Shown one piece after another: positions 48,101 through 58,800 of a stretch of 64,000 bases of DNA (positions within the stretch are counted from its first letter, which is position 1; each line of letters starts with the position of its first letter). Where the stretch lies: contig CM065171.1 of assembly GCA_033026295.1 (NCBI GenBank), positions 6,465,957 through 6,529,956 on the forward strand, in the 5' to 3' direction. The stretch is from Channa striata (lineage: Eukaryota > Chordata > Actinopteri > Anabantiformes > Channidae). The translations under genes and the position numbers were made by a program. The notes under the pieces were generated by a model. The model was not told the DNA's origin. It ran no database searches and was given only the letters and a program-made list of their open reading frames with translations.

Positions 48101-50484
48101 CCTGATAACTTAAGTGCATCTACAGTAACACAGTCATTGGTACCGGCCAAGAAAACGCCAGTGCTATAACCAAGTTAATGTTAAAAATAAAAAAGTTGCT
48201 TTACACTACAGTAGCTAGTGTTTATTTCCACTATTTGAACACAATTTAGTGACTTAATAACAATGTTTTTATGGTGATGGGGATGCTTTTCTCAATACTC
48301 TGTACCCCATTAACTACAGACTGATCTAAGTGAAGCACAGTCAAGAACTGTAGTGCTACCAAACGAGCAGCTCAGCAACACACATTGCAGCAATTTACAA
48401 AACTTCGGTCAACTCTTTTGGAGCAAATTAGCTTCCCTGTTTCTAAATTCCTGTGTCCGTTCACCATTTGGATAAAGATGAGTTGTAAGACTGCACCAAA
48501 GCGACAGTCCACTGCTGCAGAACCCTTTTTTCTACCCTTTACCCATTACAGGTAAACAGCTAAAAAAAAAAGAATACCGTATTCAGAACTATTTAGTTTG
48601 ACTGTCAGTTATGTGACTTTTATTTGCAACTCAGTGGAGCTTACAGAGACATCAGAGTTTTAGACAAGGAAAGTGGCTGTTAGTCCCATCTGAGAGGTAA
48701 GAGGTTTAGTCTGAACAATCCTAAGCAACACTAACCTCAGTCTCATAGCAGGCCTGATCAGATTAATATCATCCCACTGCAGTAAATACTGGTGTGTATA
48801 CCTAGGTTACATCAGTTCAATCAACAAACTGACTTTCATTTGAATATCAAGATTTGTACTATTACAAAGCTTTAACTGTGACCACATAGTAGTATAATGC
48901 AAGGGTTCTGAGATTAAGCCCCAGCCCTTTTTTGTTTCTATGTGAATTCCAGGCATGCAAGTTTGGTCAATGGAAAATGCGAAGTTTGCCACAAATATGC
49001 ATATGTTTGTGCACCCTGTGGCGAGCTCTCCAGGGTCTTTTCAACAAGTTACACTACAACCCAATTACGAATAACTGTCAACACACTGTCTTTCTACAGA
49101 AATTCTTCAACGGTGGCAGAATGAAATTAACACCACACTGATGGTTTTGGGAGCTGAACTGGCAGTGATGTGCATGTGTTGATCACTTCCTGCAGTGATT
49201 CAGTATCTATGTAACAGGCAACTCAGCAAGAATGCTTGATTTGTTAAACAGAAAAATTAAGTATTGGGATAACGTCTAAAGAAGGGGGATTGAAACAGGA
49301 ATGAAAACAACAATGAAAATGAAGAAGATTAGAAAAAATAAACAAAACTTGCCCATTTGGCTCTTCTTCTCTCCATTTAAAAATTTGTAGAAACTATCTG
49401 TAGTAATTTGTTTAAGTTTTATCTTACTTCGATTTCCATTTCCTGTTTAATACTACTGCTTCATTAAATAACGGCTTGCTTAAAGCAACACTGCCCCTTT
49501 TGGGCATTTATTACTTAATATGACAGTACACTCTGATCACACCTGATGTTCCTGAAATCATTAAGCATTATTACTGAGGCACATGTTGCTAAGCACAGTA
49601 GGTGCATACCAGTCTGACTGTGCCCCAAGAGATTATTACTAAAACAAAAACAAGCAAAATAACCTGCGAATTCGATGCGTAGGGACAATACGTGGGTTTA
49701 CTCAGCATCATAACCTACAACTTAACAGCCTAATTCTTCTAACTTTGTCATCTCATGCTGCAAAGCAACTTTCAAAGCACTTAAAAGCATCGATGGCAAC
49801 CTTACCCGCAGTGCAATGATGATGGCTGCAAATGGACTCCTTCAGGTGTGCATCAGATTCTTTTTACATCCTTCAGAAGTGTGTTTATACTAGGTATCCT
49901 TAGTAGCAGGAATGTAAGCTCTCGCCGTACTGATTACACTAAGCTAAATATGGCTTTTTGCTAACACAGACAGCAGGCTGATCAAAGCCCTGATGTCAGA
50001 AGGGAGAGGTGGAGCCTACAGGCCGTGGGTCAGGTGTCTGCTGCAATTCCAACTATTTGATTCTGCTTATTGAGCATGATTGTCTCAAGAGGGTTGTAGT
50101 TTGGAGCATGGGAAAATTCACACCACCACTACCCCACTCCCTTATCAGTCAAGCAGACAATACAATCAACACAAGTGAGAGTGTTATGTTCAAAGGTTGA
50201 TAACACCAGGTGCTCAACATTACACACTGAATCACAGCGATGCCCTCGGATGTTGGCTATGGTTCTCATTTATGTTTTTTTTCAATGCTACTAGACAGAG
50301 AACCAGAGTCTGTTCTGGGAATTTTTAACTGGAGTGGCCCAGATGTGGCAAAAAGAAAATGTCTGAAGGTGGCAACAGTTATTTACGAGTCATTGGGTGC
50401 ACACAGTGCATGGATTTTCTTTTTAACAAAAAATAATACTCCACTAATAATACGTTACATGTGTATACAACTACACGTGGGGTT

Positions 50485-50655
50485 GGTATGTAAGGAGGTT
50501 GTCCACAGACCACAGGGTGAGTGGTTCGATCCCCGGTCCTTTTCTTGCTATGTGTCAAAGCGTGGACACTGCCTTGGGCAAGGCACAGAACCCCAAGTTG
50601 CTCCCAGTGGGTCAGGTGGGCACCTTGCATGGCAGCCATCGGCATCAATTTATTT
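50485..50655 (+). repeat. tRNA-derived SINE fragment
   Basis: A perfect tRNA B box (GGTTCGATCCC at 50523-50533) lies in 'gagtggttcgatccccggtcc'. It is followed by 'gcctt gggcaaggcacagaaccccaagttgctcccagtggg' and GCACCTTGCATGGCAGCCAT. This is a well-known fish SINE layout. The 3' tail is missing. It is related to, but distinct in detail from, the 22.2 kb copy. Confidence 0.7.
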
Positions 50656-53600
50656 ACCATTCATAACTTATGTTGGCCAGTCTCCTAGTTTGCATAACAG
50701 CTACATAGGGAAACAATATGTACTATTTATGACAAAACTAAAATGTTTCATCAAGACTATGTAGGTTTTAATTAGTCCTTACATACTTGAGATAAGCTAA
50801 AATTTGTGTCATGGAACATGAAAAACTGAAATTGGCCTCAAAAAAACGCTACAACTTCAAGTTTGGCAGCATTGTGGCTTCTCTCTTGCAATGTAATCCT
50901 TGTCTTCTCGGCATTATCTCTATCTGATAAAGTCATAACATGAGGAAAAAAATCAATACAACAGTGTGCACGATATGGAAGTACAGATGCCTGAGCTATA
51001 GCAACACACCTCTGTGGTCCACAGAAAGGAACAAACTTCATCCCTCTCTCACTTTTCAGCAGTACAAAGACCCTGGGTGAACACACAAAGGCTCAGCTGC
51101 CGTCTTTTTACCTGGTATTACATGTACCTTGCATCCAGACTGCTTTCAGCTGGATTACATTCAAAGGTAGGACATACTGTGAATACTGAAATCAGACTTC
51201 AGTGTCCACACAGGGAACAACTTTTACCTGAAGCCTTTGAATCCAACAGTGAATATCTTGTTTCATTTGTACCCCATCAATTCTGACAATGCAGTTTTTG
51301 TAAGTATCTCTTTGCATCATTTTGATCAAGTGACCCTGTTTTCTGTTTGTTTCTCGCTTGTCCCCACCGTGGTGCGCAAGTACATAAAAGTTTACATACA
51401 CAGTGTTTCAATAATTTGTCATATTTAAACAATTTAATTTAAACAGATTTCTTGCATGGCATCATTCTGGTATCATAACCAACATGTTTTATATCAGTAC
51501 AGGTATAAATGAAAACGCTACATGATTCCCAACCCTGCTATGGTGCTTGCAATCGCCCTATAATCCCCATATATACTGAAACCACAGAGATGTCAGCGAT
51601 TTGTACACTTAACTTTAAGTAAAACATCAGCCTGTTTAAGTTGCCATTTGCAGAAAGTCGCAGAAAGTGAGTATGAGCATAGTCTGGCAAATCTTTGTAT
51701 CACCACAGGCACAGTAACAATTACCAGTAGTCTCCTTGATAATTTCTAGGAGAAAAGAAACACTACTCCAGGGCACTGAGTTTGGAGAAGCTGCCGAGAT
51801 GGCTGCTGTTTTGGAACAGGGAGTGCGACTGCTGTTGGCGTGCTGAGAGGATTCCTGCAATTCCAGTCTTAACAAAAACTAAGTCAAGGCTTTATTGTGA
51901 ATATCAACAAGGAATTCAGCAGTCGCCATCCCAAGTATACAAAACTTATCCCTGAGACAGAGCTACATCAGGAGCTAGTACCTGTAAGATTTCCTCAAAT
52001 GCCTCCATTCTATGGTAAATACAGTGTAATTACAAGGCTGACACTGTGTGTATCCTCCATCACCATTAAATTAGGGGGTTTATGAAGATGAGAAATTGAC
52101 TGGGTTCAGCTTGGAGCCAGCAGAATCCTCACGGTAATTTACAGCACTCTAGATGGGAGGGCAACTCCTCTTTCATTTGTCTTTTGTACTAAAGCTAAAT
52201 CCATATTTCTGACTGGGACCGCCTCATAAGTAAGCGTGACGTTTGCTGGGAGAAACACAGAAAGCAGACTAATAAGCTTTTGTCTAGCTAGTGGAGCCTA
52301 GTCATGAAATTCGTTTTCTGGTAGACTTATTAAAAACATAACTGTGGATAAATGTTTAGCCTACAGCTCAAGTGCGACTTGGTCTACTCTCTGAAATAGT
52401 TTGTTTTCAGTTCACTGCGAATTGATGGTGTGAATTGAAGTACTACTTGTTCTCATTTTGGCAGAATGTGTTTAAATAAATGTAAAGTCAGCAACCATTT
52501 AACAAAACATCACAGTTTTGTATTTATGCTAAGCAAAGTTAAATTGCTGCTGGCTGCAACCATTTCTAAAGAACATATACTCATTTAATAACCCTCTCAA
52601 TACCCAAGAAACCTACAATTTCAAATGTCTCGCTTTAACGCTTTAACTGTCATCAGTAGAGGCTCTCACTGCACTTACTATCAGTGGTTCCTAGCTTGGA
52701 AATATGAACTGTATTTGTTTATGTCAAGCTCAGGCAAATCTCTATTGAAACATAAAAGTTAAAAATTATCTAATTATTTGTACTGTTACTGTATATCAGA
52801 CACACCTTTAGGATGTTTCAGGAACAGGTGTATTTCCTTCTTTCACACTGCAACCTACTCTAGAGAACTTAATGCAGGGATGGTGAATACTTGGCCCATA
52901 TTTAGAGGAAATGACTCAGATATACAGGCCAATCCCACAATGAAAAGCATCCACGTGGAGATGCGGAAAACATAGGTGACTAGGCTGCCAAAACAGACAT
53001 CAGAGCTAGTTCTACTGAGTCATTACTGACTGTAAGAAGTCTTTACAAAGACAGCAAGAGACAGATTCTGGTCACAAAATGTTACTTAAAAAAAAAAAAC
53101 ACTGTGTTAAAAGAGTGATCACAATTATCACATGTCTAAATCAACCATTCTTGCTAATAGCAAATAAATGTTTCCGAGATGCAGGAGGCATTAAAACAGG
53201 TTCTACCGCAAATCCCCATATCCTCCCAGCTGTTTCTTCACATTATGCTATTTTTTTGCAACTTTACTCAGGTTACAGGTTAAGACCAGATCATGTGAGA
53301 TGAAATTTTGTGTTTGATCCAAGGATCCCATTTTATTATTGTGGGGATAGTGCAGTAAGACAGCATACAGCAAAATAGCCTGTCAGATTAGTGTCAGTTT
53401 TGACAGAAGAGATTATTTTGATAGACACTGAAACAGTGTTTGGTTTACACTCAATACAAAAATGTTCCTGTGGTTTTTGACAGTCTTTACAGGAACCTGC
53501 TTCTTCCTGAGCGTCTTCCCTGGAACAGTTTGTACACAAACTCTGAAAGTGGGAAGTCTAAGCAACCTCCAGAAAGATGAGGTTCATAATGTGACTTCTG

Positions 53601-54514
53601 AGCAAACATATGGGTGTGTTGCAACATGGGAAAGCAGAGGGAGGGGTGGCCATGTTTGTGCGCCTGCCCTTTGAACATTTTCAAGTGGGTGAGGTCAAGT
53701 GAGTGTCAATGAATATGTGGGCTACCGTTTTCCCATCAAAGTGTACAGACCCTCCCACAAGAAAAATACATAAGCATATAGACAAAACTGATGGTGCAAC
53801 TGGACTTCCCTAATAATATACACTTTTTAAAACATATGGGAATGTAAATGTACCGATTATAACTGTTATTTATTGTAGTTATTCATATGGACGGTTAAGG
53901 CAGTGCAGTATCGGAATTAATCATTACATCTAATCAATTAACTTGCAAAAAGCTGATTTACATCAAATCCTAAATGACCATTGATTCATTATACCTGCAA
54001 TTCATTATGTGCAAATTTTACCACAATTTTTGTGAATAACCTGGAAATTGGAAGTAGACACATGATATTCATTGCAAAGGTATTTTTCTTGCTGTACTCA
54101 TAATTTCCCTGATATTTATATTTGCCATGCTAACTGCTCATTCATGTCTCCTAATGGCCTTAGTGGCGTTGGGGTTTTTTGGGAGCCTGTTTTTTGTTTT
54201 ATGCCGTTAGCTTACTTCCATCGTTAGCATGTAGTTTTAATCTCCTGCAGCCTGAACATATGGCGAATATTTCCCCCTCTGCGCCTTTGTTTGGTATCAC
54301 TTTACATGCGTGTGGGCCGCCGGAGCTGCTCCCGCTCCTCGCCGACTTCCCAGAAACGTGAGAAGCTCCGCACTGGCCCTGAAGGACACGGATGTCATGG
54401 CTACCAAGCAACAAGTTAAAAGGCAGCTAACAGCAACCGATCGCCGCGGCTCGTGCCCAACTCCGCCAGACTCCGCTCGAGTTAGTCCAAAGTTAACAGC
54501 GAGCTTCTTCTTAC

Positions 54515-54590
54515 CTGGAGCAGACGAAGGTCAGCGTGAAGGAGAAGCACAAGGACTCATACTAAGTTAGTGGCCGGACTTGAAGCGTTT
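54515..54590 (-). other. akap13: akap13 exon 1, 5' untranslated (start approximate)
   Basis: Read on the minus strand, a CpG-rich stretch downstream of a TTTTAAA box ends in a strong donor (CTCCAG then GTAAGA), so the exon edge at 54515 is well placed. The transcription start is only estimated, from the TATA-like box about 25-30 bases upstream. The exon has no ATG in frame with the protein, so it should be 5' leader spliced to the ATG exon at 38.7 kb. It does contain one short upstream reading frame (54531-54560). Assignment to akap13 is by position: it is the only promoter-like region with a minus-strand donor upstream of the coding start. A cDNA could reveal other first exons. Confidence 0.6.
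54531..54560 (-). other. Upstream ORF in the akap13 leader (9 codons)
   Basis: An ATG at 54560-54558 opens a nine-codon frame (MSPCASPSR) closed by TGA at 54533-54531, wholly inside the predicted first exon. Such frames often lower translation of the main frame. Whether it is on the mRNA depends on the true transcription start. Confidence 0.4.
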
Positions 54591-54665
54591 GGACCCGGGT
54601 CGGCGCGTCCTTTAAAACGGCTTGTGGAGTGAAGTGGATGCGCAGCGGCGGCGGTGGCGGCGTGG
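54591..54665 (-). promoter_or_regulatory. Candidate akap13 core promoter in CpG island
   Basis: The GC- and CpG-rich island spans roughly 54300-54830 and stands out from the AT-rich surroundings. A minus-strand TTTTAAA box lies at 54617-54611. Just upstream (54645-54662) is an interrupted GCG/GGC triplet run. The first-exon donor follows about 100 bases downstream of the box. This is the expected layout of a vertebrate CpG-island promoter. The start site itself is not visible in sequence, and the island could also fire on the plus strand, although no plus-strand gene is supported. Confidence 0.55.
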
Positions 54666-55844
54666 TTCTCCCACCGCGGGCTCCCGGTTCGCACTTTCCT
54701 GCAGTTGTTAGTGTTTCCCAGGACAACTCGGTGGGAGGAGTCCGCAGGAGGGCTGGATGAAGCCCGTGTGCTCCGACCGGGATCCTCCGGACCACAGCTC
54801 CAGTCCGCGGGCCGCTCCGATTCCCCTTTGGCTAATACTTCACTTTATGAAAAAAAGTCGTAAACTTATAGTTGTGACTTTTCTGGGTGAGAAGCGCAGG
54901 TCGCGCAAAATGATGGGCACTTCCTCTTTTTATTTTTCATAATAAAAGAAGTTCCAAGTGAGGCAACGTGTGTAAGAAACAATATCGATCAACAAAGATG
55001 TTTAGAACTTTCCATTTTCACTTTTTAACTTTTTCAATTTTTCCATTTCTCTCCGTGTTGCCTATATCATGTTGTAAAATTGTAAAACGGCCCCCTGATG
55101 ATCACATACATCTTTGACTCTTCTGGGAAACTTCTTCTTTTTTCTTTCCTCTTTTTTTAATTGAAATCCATAACATGGTTTATTAACCATGAGTCTGATT
55201 AACAAAACCTGCCACCAGCTGGAATTCTACTTAAACAAAAATGAAGTCAGTTTTATTTTGAAGGTAAATCAAAAAAGCCTAAATGTTGTTTAAATTACAA
55301 ATATGTTCAATTCGATTAGTAAATGAGAAATAGTGAAGCGGAAGTTCATTTTATTAAATCATTGCGTATTTTGTTACATTTCAGTTGTAGTTTTCCTCAG
55401 CTGTAGGTACTTGGCCTCCTGCTCTGCATATCCCCACCTCTGTAGCTAATAACTCTTTTATACCCAGTGCAAACAGCATAAATCACTTCTAGTATTAACA
55501 TTATGCTTTAAAACCCTTAAGTGCATTGAAATGTATAAAGGCCGAATTTACTATTCAGTATTCAGAGCTGCAGCCCTGCTCTGTCTGTAGAAATATCATC
55601 CATAAAACTATAGTGATTCACGCTCTAAACCCTCTGATGAAGGTAATTGATTGGTAGAGAATCTTTTCTTTTTTTAGCTTTTTCTTTCAGGTACTAATGT
55701 ATGATGTAGTGATTGGTGTTTTGGGCCAATTAGTCATTAAATTATGGATCACAGATCCTCGCCTGTTGTTTGTGAGACTCCACAGAGAGGTTTTGTTGTT
55801 GTGCACCACTTGTAGGCCCCAGGAAAAACACGTGTGGCTTGAAC

Positions 55845-55857
55845 CGCCCTCTGCTGG
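55845..55857 (-). promoter_or_regulatory. CTCF-like motif upstream of akap13 promoter
   Basis: The minus strand reads CCAGCAGAGGGCG, a perfect match to the vertebrate CTCF core CCASYAGRKGGCR as I know it. It sits about 1.2 kb upstream of the predicted promoter and could mark a boundary or a promoter-anchored loop. Confidence 0.5.
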
Positions 55858-58800
55858 CTCAGGAGCCCTTCTGCAGTGATGTCTGCAAGCAAGAACACAC
55901 TCTCACATGTCGGTGGATGGGATCTGACATTATTAATCACAGAGACTGGAAAATCAAACCTAAGCAGAGCATCTGTTTTGCAGCCCAAGCAGAAAAAGTC
56001 AGATTCATTTGGTGACTGAAGTGGTTTTCCTATATTTAGAAATGATTCCCTAGTTATGATTAATACTATTTAGTATTCAAATTCCTCTACTACTGCGCAG
56101 CTTACTAATGTGAAATGATTTCTACAGTGTGTTTGTAGTATTTATAAAAGATCCAGTTCTGGAACAATCTTCCTTTTCATTAGGTTTCGATGCACCAGGG
56201 TATGGATGTGTGCAAAGCAGAGTGGAGATAAAAATGAGTTTTCACTCCCTAGTGTTAGTTGACCTAATGAAGGTGCCATATACTTTTTATTATTTTCTTT
56301 CAGAAATAAATAACACTTACTAGAGCGTGTAAATAACGTAAAATATTCAAAATGCATAATACACAAGAGAAGGTGTTTAAAATCACACCTCTGCAGCTTC
56401 AGGGTTTTCTGGATCACCTGAGTGACAAGAATTGAACACAGACTGTATTATGTGCACATAAAAAAAGAAGAGCATTCAGTGGTTTTCAGCTGAGCCTTGC
56501 TAGCATGTGATTGCACACATCCAGATGAAATCACCATTAATAATGTCAGAATAGTTCCTGGAGTGCCAAAGAGGGAGTTGTGCATTATTCAGACAGGGAC
56601 TCTCATTGACTGTACACCCGAAAACTCTAGATTGGTGCCTTGTCACTAGACGGTAAGAGCAGTCTCTCAAAATGAGATTTCATTTGGAATCTTGGTTTAT
56701 GTCTGTCTCCCTCCACTCTCAGCTTTTATCTGCTGTTATGGATCATAACGGTGACAAAAGCATCACAGACGAATCACAGTACTGTCTGCTGCCTTTTCCA
56801 AATAAATGTCTTGTGCCAGAAAGAGAAAAAACAGAATAAATACCTCATGTTCTGCCATGGAGTGCCTTCAGCTGCAGCAGGAAGAACACAGAGACTTAGA
56901 GTAAGCCACATGGATAGAGGGGCCTTACATAAATCTTAGAAAAAATAAATTGCCACACATTTGTGGAACAGTCGTTATTGCTTTTTCACTTTGGGTTTGT
57001 ACAAACACAAAAAGGCTGATGATAATGAAATAGATATGAAGTTTGTTATGTCACTGTTTGATTAAACTACATAATAGAACTTAGAAATAGTTGTTGCTAA
57101 ACTTGAGATAATGTTTTTTTTTCTCAATTTGATTTTTTTTTGTGAACCTGTAGCATTTCCTATACAGCAGCTAAAACTCCAAAGTCGTACTGTACTGCAC
57201 AACAGTTTTTATTGTTGTTAAAGCTCAACTTTCTGCAAAACAAGCTTCTGTCTGGCACCTCATCAAACACATGTGCACCGTGTTGCAAACACACCAGGTG
57301 TACGGTTTCCATCGCTGTATGTGAAATTGAAGCACAGAAAGGTTGTTTCGGAGACCCAGCAGGCATCCAGGCCATCCTCGGATCACAAGCGTCTGAGCTT
57401 AGAGCTTTGTCTCTCTTCTCCACCTGTAACTAACCGGGGGTTAGATAAATGGCAGGTGGTATTGAAAAGTGTCCCCATTCACCGCCATGCTGAGCTGCAC
57501 TTAGACACATTATTGCAGTCTGGAGGAGGAGTGGAAGGACGTGGGGGGAATGTTGAAGCTGGGCGGTCTGCAGACTCCCAGAATATAAGCAAGACGGGGA
57601 ATCAGAATGACACAGTGAAGTACATTACTGCCTTTGTGCAGTGATAAAGGAGGTTTTGTAAGTTGGAGGACTTGGATTGAAGAGATAGCACTGAAGAAAA
57701 AACCCGGCTAGAATAAATACTCGAACAGAGAGACAAAAACACACTAGTTGCAAGAGGAGGAAGAAGGAAGAGAACGCGAGGGAGCGAGAGGCATATCATT
57801 TGGCTGAAGTGCCGTTGGAGTGCTGCATGCACTGTCTCACTATTCAGCGGAACTCTACACGCAGCGGCACTGTCCACATTTCTTCTCACTGAGCCAGGGC
57901 CGTGAAGACTTTTTTTTTTTTCTTCTGCTGCACTGGGAAAATCCGTAGCTCAAAAGATGGAAACAGGAAATGCTCAAAGGAGTAGCAAATTATCTAACAT
58001 TTGTGAATTAATCAAGCTCAAATAATGACTCTCTGGCATTCTGACAGTCTGCTATCACTTAATACGCTGTTTAAGCTGGGGTTTCACTCCTAAACTGACC
58101 AGATGACCGGTAACTGGAAAAAAGTGTCTCACCTTGTGGTCCATTTAGTAGCTGTTCTGTGGCTGTGTGATCTTCACCAGAACAGTTTAGGGACGACCCA
58201 CCCAACACTTACAGTAATGTTGACCATAGCTGACGAAACGAGTCTGACCTTCAGGTCCTCTTCAAATGAAATTGTTAAGTCAGTTGGTTGTTTTCCAGCT
58301 CTAGAACACGGAACCTTTTTCTGAGTCTATTTCCACTTAAGGGCAGCACAACAAGACGAACACACAACTTACATGCAGTATTAGGCACTTACAAGATTTT
58401 GTACCTGATCATTGTGAATAAAAATATTACACATAGTCATTTGATCTATTGTTAAACAAAAATAACAGTAGGTGCAGCTTTAAGACAACGGAAAATAAAT
58501 GTAATTTTGACACGCGGGTGAAAGCTAAAGTCTGTGAATGCAAATATTTGACTTCTATCACAACACATCGTGCCCTAGCTGTTCTGCTTTGGAAATTTTG
58601 ATCATTGTTATTTTGGCAAAGTTGACATATTGCTCAGCATATGGAGCTCTGACACTGTAAAGATCAAAATGATCTCTGAGAGCTTCCTCTAGGCTGAAGA
58701 TGCCTGTTTTCTTGGCAACAAAGTTCACTCAGCTGCCACCCAGCATTTGTTTTAGCAGCACTTTGTGCATGTTTAAACCCACAGGTGCAACAATTCCCAG

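Larger units (their letters stand above)
38760..54514 (-). other. akap13 intron 1 (15.8 kb)
   Basis: The intron runs from the leader donor at 54515 to the ATG-exon acceptor at 38760. No additional coding exon is supported. The sequence mixes AT-rich spacer, a few retroelement fragments (44.9-45.2, 50.5 kb) and several complex blocks (39.6-40.2, 42.5-42.8, 46.6-46.9 kb) that look like regulatory sequence. Large first introns of this type often carry enhancers. Confidence 0.65.

Noticed and set aside
50240..50764. A 174-codon plus-strand frame
   Set aside because: Its second half is the translated tRNA-derived SINE (with the B box at 50523). The first half has no support.
54310..54942. Plus-strand frames across the CpG island, suggesting a divergent gene
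   Set aside because: GC-rich DNA is open by composition. No plus-strand donor of quality or recognisable protein was found.
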